From contig NZ_LT906468.1 of NCBI RefSeq assembly GCF_900187125.1, positions 3,720,001-3,784,000 on the forward strand: a stretch of DNA of 64,000 nucleotides, given 5' to 3'. Source of the DNA: Sphingobacterium mizutaii (GTDB lineage Bacteria > Bacteroidota > Bacteroidia > Sphingobacteriales > Sphingobacteriaceae). Positions within the stretch are counted from its first letter, which is position 1. Each line of letters starts with the position of its first letter. The position numbers and the translations under genes were made by a program. Positions 35,956 through 44,375 of the stretch are shown piece by piece. The notes beneath the pieces are model-generated. The model was not told the origin of the DNA. It ran no database searches and saw only the letters and a program-made list of their open reading frames with translations.

Positions 35956-37860
35956 TTATTTTAAATAAACATCAAATTCGGCTACTGAAAATTCCTTCCC
36001 TTCACTTAAAATTTCTTTCGGGATAAATCGTATATAATGTGCTTCATGGGCAGTATCAAAATTGATATTCTGCTCTGTTGCATTTGCTCTGATATTGGAG
36101 AACTCGCCCATAGCTACTGTCTTCCATTCTTTTCCATCAATACTGGTCTGTACTTCATATTTTGATGGGATACCATTGATCTTGCGATCCTGTCTCGGCA
36201 TATAGCTCAATCCTACGACTTGCTCAGTTTTTGGTAGTCTGATCTCGACGAATTTTTGATTGCTCAGGATGGTTTCCCATACGGTCTTATCATCGTTATC
36301 TGAAGCAAGTTTTACATTTTTATCCCCTGAAATGATCATGATCTGATCTTTGGCTATTTTTTTACGGTCAGCATGATCAAATTTGAAATCGGATACTGCC
36401 TCCTTGAAAAGTGCAAAATCACTCAACGTTGGTGCAACTGGGGCATATAATTTCAACTTCAATTTGCTGGCGCGGATAGGCTTCTCCAATTTAATCAATC
36501 GCGTAGCACCGATACTGGTGGCCGAAGCTAAGGGTTTCCACTGATCCTCTGACCATACCTCAACCTGAACGCTATCCAATCGCTGTCCTAATTTGATGTT
36601 TTCACGCAGTCTGATCAGATCAAACTCTTGATCATGTGCCAGGTTGATTTCAATCGTTGGGTTCAGCACATTGTCATCAGAAGCATAATAGGAGTACCTA
36701 TCGTTGTCAAATAGATTCTTTTCGGCAAATTTCGCACTGTTTTCCCTTAGATTGCTTGCTTTAGCTGTAGCTCCAGCAGCGAGATTATCAGAGAATGTGG
36801 CTTTCAATTTCTCACCAAAAGCAGCCAGTGATTTCACATCGTTATCATGTAGGAGTCCATTCGGCATTGGAGCTAGTCCAAGGTTCATATTTCCGCCACG
36901 TCCGACAGACTTCAAGTAGATTTCAAACAATTGATTTGGGGTTTTTACCTTCTCGTTCTGGTCTTCATGGTAAAACCATCCTGGTCTCTGTGGAACATCA
37001 CATTCTGCTGGGATCCAGAATTCACCATTGCGGTCACCTGAAGGTAAATTGGAATCATCCACTTCGCCCGGAACGGCTGGTTTACCTGGAGTTTTACTTT
37101 TTGGAGTCAAGGTAGCCCAACTGGTTTCTGCAGCAAAGCCTTTCTCATTCCCTACCCATCGCATATCAGGACCAACATCGGAAAAAATCATGGCCATAGG
37201 CTGCAGTTTCCTGACGATAGGCCAGGTCTTTTCGTGCCATTCATAATAGGTGGTACGATCGATGGTTCTTTTTTCATTTTTACCACCGTAGTAGCCATCC
37301 CCTCCATTTGCACCATCATGCCACGAAGTAAACAAAGTACCGTAGTTGGTCATCAATTCAGTAAGTTGCTCTCGGTAAGCATCTGCATAGGCTTTGGTAC
37401 CATATCGGGTATCATTTCTATCCCAGGCAGAAAGGTAGACCCCGAATTCAAGTCCATTATCGTGGGAAGCTTGCATGAATTCTTTGACCATATCGCCTTT
37501 TCCATCCCGCCAAGGTGAGCTAGCCACACTGTATTGTGTAGTTTTTGTTGGCCATAAACAAAAACCATCATGGTGTTTTGCAACCGAAATCAGTCCTTTG
37601 AAGCCACCTGCTGCCGCTGCTTTGGCAATTTGGTTGGCATCGAACTTAGTTGGATTGAAAATTTCAGGGTCGGCATCACCGAATCCCCATTCTTTATTCT
37701 GAAAGGTGGTAGGTGTAAAGTGAATCAGGGTATACAATTCCATTTCATGCCACTTCAACTGTCTTTCACTGGGCAGCACACCATAGGGTTTAGGCTCAGT
37801 CTGTGCAAAGGATAGCAAGGGACATAAAAATACCAAAGAAAGAAGGTTAGATCTTTTCAT
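35956..37860 (-). CDS. GH29 alpha-L-fucosidase with C-terminal discoidin-like domain
   Basis: 634 residues with a signal peptide (LLSLVFLCPLLSFAQ). The catalytic barrel (about 30-350) has HFTPTTFQNKEWG, the substrate-binding KHHDGFCLW (95-103), and the probable nucleophile Asp182 in SWHDGANG. From about residue 490 an F5/8 type C (discoidin) carbohydrate-binding domain is suggested by VGLSYMPRQD, KYEVQTSIDGKEWKTV and a terminal HYIRFIPKE. GH29 is a retaining family that usually removes alpha-1,3/4-fucose, complementary to GH95. First gene of a two-gene operon; no SusCD pair or fucose-catabolism genes are adjacent. Confidence 0.94.
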   Translation of the reverse strand: MKRSNLLSLVFLCPLLSFAQTEPKPYGVLPSERQLKWHEMELYTLIHFTPTTFQNKEWGFGDADPEIFNPTKFDANQIAKAAAAGGFKGLISVAKHHDGFCLWPTKTTQYSVASSPWRDGKGDMVKEFMQASHDNGLEFGVYLSAWDRNDTRYGTKAYADAYREQLTELMTNYGTLFTSWHDGANGGDGYYGGKNEKRTIDRTTYYEWHEKTWPIVRKLQPMAMIFSDVGPDMRWVGNEKGFAAETSWATLTPKSKTPGKPAVPGEVDDSNLPSGDRNGEFWIPAECDVPQRPGWFYHEDQNEKVKTPNQLFEIYLKSVGRGGNMNLGLAPMPNGLLHDNDVKSLAAFGEKLKATFSDNLAAGATAKASNLRENSAKFAEKNLFDNDRYSYYASDDNVLNPTIEINLAHDQEFDLIRLRENIKLGQRLDSVQVEVWSEDQWKPLASATSIGATRLIKLEKPIRASKLKLKLYAPVAPTLSDFALFKEAVSDFKFDHADRKKIAKDQIMIISGDKNVKLASDNDDKTVWETILSNQKFVEIRLPKTEQVVGLSYMPRQDRKINGIPSKYEVQTSIDGKEWKTVAMGEFSNIRANATEQNINFDTAHEAHYIRFIPKEILSEGKEFSVAEFDVYLK

Positions 37861-38171
37861 AAAACGCGCTTAAATAAACCCTCAAGATACAGAAAACTGC
37901 CTATAATCGTCAGTAAAATTCGCTTTTTGATGTAATTTATTTAAAACAATAGCGATTTTTTATTAAACAATCGATTTCGTTGATAAACCAACAGCATATG
38001 TTAATTATCATAAATAAATCATCAAAATCGATTTGAGAGGTAGAAAATAAAATTGACTGGGAGCAAAAACTGGCTTGGGAAAAGGTTTGCATAAAAATAT
38101 TTTCAGATAAAGCTTAAAATTATCTTATTGACTTAGTGCTTTTTATTGAAAAGTGAATAAATTTGTTAATC
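37861..38171. other. Divergent intergenic region, GH29 / metZ-like
   Basis: About 310 AT-rich bases. The word AATCGATTT occurs twice (37969-37977 and 38026-38034), 57 bases apart and containing the palindrome AATCGATT; this may be coincidence. The metZ-like gene's TAnnTTTG box is at its right end. No open frame of coding character. Confidence 0.45.
38158..38165 (+). promoter_or_regulatory. TAAATTTG promoter box directly before the metZ-like ATG
   Basis: Exact TAnnTTTG box ending 6 bases before the ATG at 38172, the same spacing as at glyS. A leaderless or nearly leaderless transcript is implied. No clear upstream TTTG at the expected distance. Confidence 0.55.
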
Positions 38172-39344
38172 ATGAATAACGAACAATCTAAAATCATCCG
38201 CGAGCAAGCCAAACGTTCTTCATTGAGGGAGCATTCGGTACCATTATACTTAACCTCAAGTTTTATTTTTGACAGTGCTGAGCAAGGCCGTGCGGTCTTT
38301 GCCGACGAAGAAGAGGCCATGGTCTATTCTCGATATGCTAATCCTAACACCACGGAGTTTATCAACAAAGTCTGTTTAATGGAAGAAGCTGAAGCCGGTT
38401 TAGCTTTTGCATCTGGAATGGGTGCAATCTTTGCAACCTTTGCAGCTTTCATCGCACAAGGAGACCATATCGTATCTTCTCGAGCTATCTTTGGTTCAAC
38501 CCATCAGCTATTTACCCAGCTGTTCCCACGTTGGGGAGTCACGACGACCTATGTGGATGCCATTAACCCTGAAGAATGGGAAAAAGCCATTCAACCCAAT
38601 ACTAAATTTATCTTTTTGGAATCGCCTTCAAACCCAGGCCTGGAATTAGTGGATCTGGAATGGTTAGGTGGTTTAAAGAAAAAATATCCGCAGATCATCT
38701 TTGCTATCGACAATTGTTTTGCGACTCCATATTTACAGAAACCCCTTCCTTATGGTTTCGACCTTTCGATCCATTCTGCTACCAAGTATATGGATGGACA
38801 AGGAAGAGTGCTAGGTGGAATCGTGGTGGGTAAACAGGAGCTGATGGACAAGATGATGTTCTTGATCCGCCATACAGGTCCTGCCATGTCTGCATTTAAT
38901 GCCTGGATCCTTTCAAAAAGCATTGAGACCTTAGGATTGCGCATGGACAGACATTGTTCTAACGCTTTGGCTCTAGCAGAAGAATTGGAGAAAAATGAGG
39001 AGGTCTTGGATGTAAAATACCCTTTCTTACCTTCCCATCCACAATACGAACTTGCCAAGAAACAAATGAAAGCAGGTGGAGGAATTGTGACTATTGAAGT
39101 GAAAGGTGGAAAAGAGCGAGCCTTTAAATTCTTGGATGCACTAAACATGATCCTTTATACTTCTAACCTAGGAGATTCAAGAAGTATTGCCACTCACCCT
39201 GCCTCTACTACGCACTCCAAATTATCGGAAGAAGAAAGAGAAAAATTAGGCATCCGACCAGGAACTGTCAGACTTTCCATAGGAATCGAAGACAAACAAG
39301 ACATCATCGATGATATCCTGCCAGCTTTAGAGGCTTCGAAATAA
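38172..39344 (+). CDS. metZ: Cys/Met-metabolism PLP enzyme, O-succinylhomoserine sulfhydrylase-like
   Basis: 390 residues of the trans-sulfuration family. The PLP lysine is Lys205 in HSATKYMDGQGRVLGG, where the DGQGR following the lysine is typical of MetZ. SRYANPNTTEF and the ASGMGAI phosphate loop are also present. The likely reaction is O-acyl-homoserine plus sulfide to homocysteine. Cystathionine gamma-synthase and methionine gamma-lyase are related alternatives. The start at 38172 is preferred to the TTG at 38163, which overlaps the promoter box. Single-gene unit with its own terminator. Confidence 0.72.
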   Translation: MNNEQSKIIREQAKRSSLREHSVPLYLTSSFIFDSAEQGRAVFADEEEAMVYSRYANPNTTEFINKVCLMEEAEAGLAFASGMGAIFATFAAFIAQGDHIVSSRAIFGSTHQLFTQLFPRWGVTTTYVDAINPEEWEKAIQPNTKFIFLESPSNPGLELVDLEWLGGLKKKYPQIIFAIDNCFATPYLQKPLPYGFDLSIHSATKYMDGQGRVLGGIVVGKQELMDKMMFLIRHTGPAMSAFNAWILSKSIETLGLRMDRHCSNALALAEELEKNEEVLDVKYPFLPSHPQYELAKKQMKAGGGIVTIEVKGGKERAFKFLDALNMILYTSNLGDSRSIATHPASTTHSKLSEEEREKLGIRPGTVRLSIGIEDKQDIIDDILPALEASK

Positions 39345-39380
39345 ACAAAAAAATGGGCTTTTGAGGCCCATTTTTTTGTT
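39344..39380. terminator. Bidirectional terminator after the metZ-like gene
   Basis: The 15-base arms 39344-39358 and 39366-39380 are exact complements (AAAAAATGGGC with GCCCATTTTTT at the core) around the loop TTTTGAG. Heptamer element C begins at the next base. Confidence 0.92.
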
Positions 39381-39525
39381 TATAGTATTGAGATGTGAGA
39401 TTTGAGTATTGAGATAGAAACCGTATAAATTAAATCTGGATATTACCATGAGATTATTATTAAAACGGTCAACCCTTATTAGGGATGGACATATCTCATA
39501 TCTCACATCTCATATCTAACATCTT
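39381..39525. repeat. Heptamer inverted-array element C (GAGATAT type)
   Basis: Left array 39381-39416: 7-bp units TTGAGAT, GTGAGAT, TTGAGTA, TTGAGAT. It is followed by AAACCGTAT (39418-39426). Right array 39492-39525: ATCTCAT, ATCTCAC, ATCTCAT, then decaying units, preceded by TGGACAT as in element D. It starts exactly after the terminator and ends 9 bases before the stop of the minus-strand tpx gene. Confidence 0.85.
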
Positions 39526-39534
39526 AATTACCCC

Positions 39535-40032
39535 TTACACTGCCGCTAAAGCTGCATCGTAGTTTGGTTCTTCGGTGGTTTCAGCGACCTGCTCGGTGTA
39601 TTTCACTTTTCCATCTTCGTCTACGACTACAACCGAACGGCTTAATAGGCCTTGAAGAGGTCCATCTGTGAATTTCACGTGGTATGCGTTGTTGAAATTA
39701 TCGTCTTTAAAATCGGATAAGGTCACTACATTTTCTAAGCCTTCAGCTGCACAGAAACGACTCTGGGCGAAAGGAAGATCTTTTGAGATACAAAGGACCA
39801 CGGTGTTGTCTAGACCGGAAGCTTTTTCGTTGAATTGACGTACTGACATGGCACAGGTACCAGTGTCAATACTTGGGAATATATTAAGGATTACTTTCTT
39901 TCCTGCAAAGTCTTTCAATGATTTTTGTGACAAATCACCAGCTGTAAGTGTAAAGTCAGGAGCTACCTCACCTACTTTAGGTAGGTCTCCACCGGTATGC
40001 ACTGCAGTACCTTTAAATGTTACTTGAGCCAT
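39535..40032 (-). CDS. tpx: Thiol peroxidase
   Basis: 165-residue atypical two-Cys peroxiredoxin of the Tpx group, reducing lipid and alkyl hydroperoxides with thioredoxin. The peroxidatic Cys60 is in [13 protein letters not shown] and the resolving Cys94 in [11 protein letters not shown], nearly the same numbering as E. coli Tpx. Cytoplasmic (no signal). Transcribed toward the metZ-like gene, with heptamer element C between the two 3' ends. Confidence 0.96.
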   Translation of the reverse strand: MAQVTFKGTAVHTGGDLPKVGEVAPDFTLTAGDLSQKSLKDFAGKKVILNIFPSIDTGTCAMSVRQFNEKASGLDNTVVLCISKDLPFAQSRFCAAEGLENVVTLSDFKDDNFNNAYHVKFTDGPLQGLLSRSVVVVDEDGKVKYTEQVAETTEEPNYDAALAAV

Positions 40033-40195
40033 AAATAATTTTTTTATCTGTTTATATTGAAAACCAATATACCTTAATTATGTTTTGATTAAAAACGATA
40101 GGGACTCTTTTATCGAATCTTGACAATTATTTTATAATTATTTATCAATTAATTTATAATTATTAACAGAATTTTACTATGTTAGCATATCAAAT

Positions 40196-40203
40196 TAAAT
40201 TTG
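40196..40203 (+). promoter_or_regulatory. TAAATTTG promoter box of the FadL-like gene
   Basis: Exact TAnnTTTG match 23 bases before the ATG at 40227. Transcription would start near 40209. No convincing -33 TTTG. Confidence 0.5.
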
Positions 40204-40226
40204 AAAAACGCTAATCAATAATTACT

Positions 40227-41447
40227 ATGAAACAATTATTACTCAGTTTGTTATTAGCTTCCCCTACGCTGTTGTTTGCACAGGGTTCCCAAGTTAATAC
40301 CCAAAGCCAAAAAGCGGTGGGTATGGCAGGTGCTGGATCTGCACTTTTTATTGATGAAACATCCATCGTATACAACCCTGGAGCATTAGTGAAAATGGAG
40401 AACAATGGGGTACAAATAGGTGGTAGCGCCATCATGTACAGATCTGCATTCCAAGAATATGGCAGTCCTGATGTACACCATACAAAATTCCAAGTGTCCC
40501 CTCCATTTGGTGCTTATGCTACATTTGGTCCTAAAGGATCATGGTGGAAAGCCGGAATTGGAGTCTATACTCCTTTTGGAGGCGGGGTAGATTGGGGCAC
40601 CGATTGGCCAGGTAAATTCTCATTGACTCACCTTTCTATGCGAGCAATCTATATCCAACCAACGGTTAGTTTTAAATTAACAGATCAGTTCTCGATCGGT
40701 GGTGGATTTGTTTACAACATCGGCTTGGTGGATCTAGGAAGAGCATTGCCAGTGTTCTATCCAGATGGAAGCACAGGGCAAGCAACCTTGAAAGGTACCG
40801 GAACAGGTATGGGTTATAATGTTGGGGTTCATTATTCACTTGATGAAACCTTCGCATTATCACTAAATTATCGTTCAAAAGTTGTTACAAAACTGGAAGG
40901 TGGAGATGCAACATTTGAAGTGCCAAATTCTTTAGCGGCTAATTTCCCGAATGGAAAATTTGATGCTGAATTACCTTTACCAGGTTCATTCAATGTTGGT
41001 ATTACTTTCCCATTATCAGAGAAAGTGGATGCAGCGATTGATGGGTCCATTATCAATTATGACATTTACAAAGAATTGGTATTTGATTACGAAAACAATA
41101 CCCCTGTATTGCAGGATACCCGTTCGGAGAAGAATTATGAAAATGCCTTTTCCGGAAAAGTTGGTCTGAACTACGAGGTGAATGATAAATTAGACCTTCG
41201 TCTTGGTGCCGGTTATGTTTATACTCCGGTTCAAGCGAAATACGTTTATCCAGAAACTCCAGATAACAACCGCGTGATGGCGGCAGGAGGTGTAACCTAT
41301 AAGTTTTCACCAAACTGGCAGATGTCGGCAGCCTATGTTTTCCAAAAAATCTTGAAGAGAACAACCACAAATGCTGAAACGCAATTGAGAGGAACGTATG
41401 AAACCAATATTCATGCTCCAGGTATTTCTGTTTCTTATTACTGGTAG
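40227..41447 (+). CDS. OmpP1/FadL/TodX-family outer-membrane channel
   Basis: 406 residues with a signal peptide (LLLSLLLASPTLLFAQ). The N-terminal hatch region QKAVGMAGAGSALFIDETSIVYNPGALV is the FadL signature. About 14 amphipathic strands follow, and the chain ends in an aromatic residue (VSYYW) as outer-membrane barrels do. The family passes hydrophobic compounds such as long-chain fatty acids. It is 10 bases upstream of an SGNH-hydrolase lipoprotein gene, suggesting that ester cleavage at the surface feeds the channel (inference). Confidence 0.92.
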   Translation: MKQLLLSLLLASPTLLFAQGSQVNTQSQKAVGMAGAGSALFIDETSIVYNPGALVKMENNGVQIGGSAIMYRSAFQEYGSPDVHHTKFQVSPPFGAYATFGPKGSWWKAGIGVYTPFGGGVDWGTDWPGKFSLTHLSMRAIYIQPTVSFKLTDQFSIGGGFVYNIGLVDLGRALPVFYPDGSTGQATLKGTGTGMGYNVGVHYSLDETFALSLNYRSKVVTKLEGGDATFEVPNSLAANFPNGKFDAELPLPGSFNVGITFPLSEKVDAAIDGSIINYDIYKELVFDYENNTPVLQDTRSEKNYENAFSGKVGLNYEVNDKLDLRLGAGYVYTPVQAKYVYPETPDNNRVMAAGGVTYKFSPNWQMSAAYVFQKILKRTTTNAETQLRGTYETNIHAPGISVSYYW

Positions 41448-41457
41448 GCCTTAAATT

Positions 41458-42768
41458 ATGAAAACAATGAAAAAGAATTTTAAACTCTATATCGGACTTG
41501 CAATTTTAGGATTTGCAAGTTCTTGTGCCCCTTCTCTTGATGAATTGGAAGCCAGCAAAGGAACAGCTGATTTCTCCAAATTCATCGCAGTGGGTAATTC
41601 CTTGACTTCAGGATATGCTGACAATGGTCTTTATCTAGAAGGTCAGAAAGTGGCATTCCCTAATTTGATGGCTGAGCAGTTTAAGACTGTTGGTGGTGGT
41701 GAATTCACCTCTCCTTTCTTCAGTCAGGACCAAGCGAACGGTTCAGGTTATATTCAATTGAAGTCTTTGGTTGATGGTAATCCTGTAATGGAGCCTGTAA
41801 CAACTAATTTGGCAATTAGAGGTAAAAGCCCTAATGGCGGTCCTTTATATACAAAATACACGGAGCCTATTCAGAATTTAGGTGTACCGGGTATGCGTTT
41901 GGATATGTCGATGGCTCCTGGAATTGGTACCGTAATGGGAAACCCTTACTTCGAGAGGTTATTGCCAGATGGCACTCCGCAAACCTTGAAATATGTGGAA
42001 TATGCAGCTTCTCATGAACATACTTTCTTCTCATTCTGGTTAGGAAATAATGATGTGTTAGGCTATGCCACAAATGGTGCGGCAGCAACTGAGGATCCTA
42101 CGAAGAAATTATTGGATTTGCCAACTTTTGAATTAGCATACAATACTTTTGTGACTGCATTGACGCAAAATAATGCTAAAGGTGTTGTAGCTACCATTCC
42201 GGATGTTACAACAATCCCTTTCTTGAACACCGTTACTACTGCTAGATTGAATGCTGCAGTAGAAGCTGTGTCTAAAGGTGAAGCTAAGAATGTATTTATT
42301 GCCACTAAAACTGGTCCTCGGATCGCAACTGATGCCGATCTATTTGTCCTGACTTTCCCTACTGCTTTATTGGGTACACGGAATGAGCAACAGATCCCTT
42401 ATGGTTTGCATCCATTGAACCCAATTGAAGATCAATACGTATTGGATAAAGCGGAAGTGGTTGAGGTTTCTGGCCGCGTAAAAGCTTTCAATGACAAGAT
42501 CAAAGCGATCGCTGATTCAAAGCAACTTGCTGTTGCGGATGTCCATGCGTTCTTAAATAAAGTGAAAACTGGATACAACTACAATGGTATTCATATTTCA
42601 GCAGCATTTATCACTGGAAATGCTTTCTCTTTGGATGGGGTACATTTAACTCCTATGGGGAATGCAATTGTAGCAAACTTATTTATCGACGCTATCAATG
42701 CGAAGTACAATTCAAAAGTACCGAAGGTTGATATCAGTCTATATCGAGGTGTAAAATACCCGAACTAA
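41458..42768 (+). CDS. SGNH/GDSL-type hydrolase lipoprotein
   Basis: 436 residues with a lipoprotein signal (IGLAILGFASSC, Cys23). Block I reads VGNSLTSGY with the presumed nucleophile Ser48 (Asn in place of Asp in the usual GDS). Block III is LGNNDVLGYA and block V DGVHLTPMGNAI supplies the Asp/His pair. This is the catalytic set of an esterase or lipase of the SGNH fold. It is encoded directly after the FadL-like channel, a pairing I recall as common in Bacteroidota. It probably sits on the outer membrane. Substrate unknown. Confidence 0.87.
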   Translation: MKTMKKNFKLYIGLAILGFASSCAPSLDELEASKGTADFSKFIAVGNSLTSGYADNGLYLEGQKVAFPNLMAEQFKTVGGGEFTSPFFSQDQANGSGYIQLKSLVDGNPVMEPVTTNLAIRGKSPNGGPLYTKYTEPIQNLGVPGMRLDMSMAPGIGTVMGNPYFERLLPDGTPQTLKYVEYAASHEHTFFSFWLGNNDVLGYATNGAAATEDPTKKLLDLPTFELAYNTFVTALTQNNAKGVVATIPDVTTIPFLNTVTTARLNAAVEAVSKGEAKNVFIATKTGPRIATDADLFVLTFPTALLGTRNEQQIPYGLHPLNPIEDQYVLDKAEVVEVSGRVKAFNDKIKAIADSKQLAVADVHAFLNKVKTGYNYNGIHISAAFITGNAFSLDGVHLTPMGNAIVANLFIDAINAKYNSKVPKVDISLYRGVKYPN

Positions 42769-42807
42769 AACAGGAAAGCCCCAAAAGATTGGGGCTTTCT
42801 TGTTTTT
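42769..42807 (+). terminator. Rho-independent terminator after the SGNH lipoprotein
   Basis: AACAGGAAAGCCCCAA (42769-42784) pairs with TTGGGGCTTTCTTGTT (42789-42804), 15 Watson-Crick pairs and one G-U, tetraloop AAGA, then further T residues. Confidence 0.93.
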
Positions 42808-42861
42808 ATGGCTATTCATTCTCCCGAATGTCTATACTATGTAGTCTTTGCCTGTTACTTT

Positions 42862-42891
42862 TTTGTCTTGATTGTATTTTAACTAACTTTA
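42862..42891 (+). promoter_or_regulatory. Probable promoter of the OsmC-family gene
   Basis: TTTG (42862-42865), 18-base spacer, and TAACTTTA (42884-42891), one base from TAnnTTTG. The start of transcription would be near 42897, 14 bases before the ATG. Confidence 0.45.
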
Positions 42892-42910
42892 AAGCTATAA
42901 ATCAAAAAAC

Positions 42911-43327
42911 ATGAAAGTACATATTAAAAGACAGAATCAAGCGGTACACTTCGAAGCATCCAGCGAACTTTCACCAGTAACAGTTCATGTAGACGGGCCA
43001 GAATCAATTGGAGGTGAAGGCAAGGGCGTAAGACCGATGGAATTGGTATTGATGGCTTTAGGATCGTGCAGTGCGTTTGATTTAACGACCATCTTACAGA
43101 AGCAACGTCAAGATATCCAGGACATCCAAGTGGATGTGGAAGGTGAGCGTAGAGATGAAATCCCAAATATCTTCACCAAGATTCACATTTCCTTTAAATT
43201 GAAGGGTGAGATCGATGAGGCAAAAGCCCAAAAGGCAGCTGAACTAGCCGTAAAGAAATACTGTTCAGTACATGATATGCTTGTAAATGGTGGCATTGAA
43301 ATCACCTACAGTATACAGATCAACTAA
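42911..43327 (+). CDS. OsmC/Ohr-family protein
   Basis: 138 residues of the OsmC fold. The two redox cysteines are Cys53 in GSCSAFDL and Cys118 in KKYCSVHDML, the positions used for thiol-dependent peroxide reduction. The N-terminal strand set and the RPMELVLMALG helix are typical of the YhfA-like OsmC subgroup rather than Ohr itself. The stop is 6 bases from the stop of the converging LacI gene, with no terminator between them. Confidence 0.9.
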   Translation: MKVHIKRQNQAVHFEASSELSPVTVHVDGPESIGGEGKGVRPMELVLMALGSCSAFDLTTILQKQRQDIQDIQVDVEGERRDEIPNIFTKIHISFKLKGEIDEAKAQKAAELAVKKYCSVHDMLVNGGIEITYSIQIN

Positions 43328-43333
43328 TCTTGA

Positions 43334-44344
43334 TTATTTGAGCACCAGTTTAGAAGGGAATACCACATCCTGTGGATTCGTGGTATATTCTTTCTTATCT
43401 ATACAATCGAACAATATCTCGGCAGCTTTTTGAGCTTGTTTTTCAGGGTATTGTTCGATACTTCCCATAGGCGGGTTATCCATATATTTCCATAAAGGAT
43501 AATTTGCATAGCTAATGAAAAACATATCTTGGTTGAGGACTATCCCTCTTTGTTTGGCATAGCGGATAAGATCCAAAGTCACGAAGTCATTGAAGGAAAC
43601 CACCGCTGACGGTCGATCTGCCAGGGAGCAGATTTTATCCATTGCTTCTTCATTTCCTTGTTCGGTAAGATCAGTATTGACTACATAACTTGAATCAGCA
43701 CCGATTCCATTCTTTTCTAAAGCATTCTGAAAAGCTTCTGCCCTTTCTTTAGAAGCCAATAGAGATTCGGGCCCATTGATCAGGGCAATTTTTCTATGTC
43801 CACGGTCCACAAAAGCTTCGATGGCTTCAATCATTCCTGAGGCTAGGTCGCTATATACTTTATGGACATTTGCTAAGTCGGGAACACAGTCAAAAAATAC
43901 GATTGGGATTTCTGTTTTGGCAAGGATTTCCAGAAAGTCAGTATCGCCGGTGTTTTTACTCATGGAAATCAAGATCCCATCCACCCGATGCTTTTTGAAA
44001 GTCTGGATAATGTTCAGTTCTCTGTTTTCATCATCCAAGGATTGCCCAAGCAGTACGGTATATTTCTTGTCCTCAGCGACATTTTCAATCACGCTGATTG
44101 CTTCAGAGAAAAAGGGTTCAGATAATTTTGGCAGAATGACCCCTATCGTAAAAGTCTTGCGTTGTTTAAAGAAGATAGCAGTTTGATTAGGCTCATAAGC
44201 CATTTCTTCAGCCATTTTCTTAACGCGCATAGTCGTGACCAGCCCAATGCTGGGGTGATCATTTAATGCCCTAGACACTGTAGAAGGAGAAATCTTGAGT
44301 TTCCTTGCGATTTCTTTGATCGTGGTTGGTTTATTTCCTGCCAT
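43334..44344 (-). CDS. LacI-family transcriptional regulator
   Basis: 336 residues. The N-terminal helix-turn-helix and hinge are clear (TTIKEIARKLKISPSTVSRALN, then YEPNQTA). A periplasmic-binding-like effector domain follows (IGVILPKLSEPFFSEAI, GILISM, RGHRKIALINGP, AVVSFND). It probably responds to a sugar. It is 31 bases after the S41 gene on the same strand and could be co-transcribed, but no sugar-use genes are adjacent, so its targets are not evident here. Confidence 0.94.
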   Translation of the reverse strand: MAGNKPTTIKEIARKLKISPSTVSRALNDHPSIGLVTTMRVKKMAEEMAYEPNQTAIFFKQRKTFTIGVILPKLSEPFFSEAISVIENVAEDKKYTVLLGQSLDDENRELNIIQTFKKHRVDGILISMSKNTGDTDFLEILAKTEIPIVFFDCVPDLANVHKVYSDLASGMIEAIEAFVDRGHRKIALINGPESLLASKERAEAFQNALEKNGIGADSSYVVNTDLTEQGNEEAMDKICSLADRPSAVVSFNDFVTLDLIRYAKQRGIVLNQDMFFISYANYPLWKYMDNPPMGSIEQYPEKQAQKAAEILFDCIDKKEYTTNPQDVVFPSKLVLK

Positions 44345-44375
44345 GCATCAAAGTTAATAATTTAATAATGATAAA

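Noticed and set aside
37969-38034. AATCGATTT repeated twice as a paired operator
   Set aside because: Only 9 bp in an AT-rich spacer, 57 bp apart and not phased with any promoter; could be chance.
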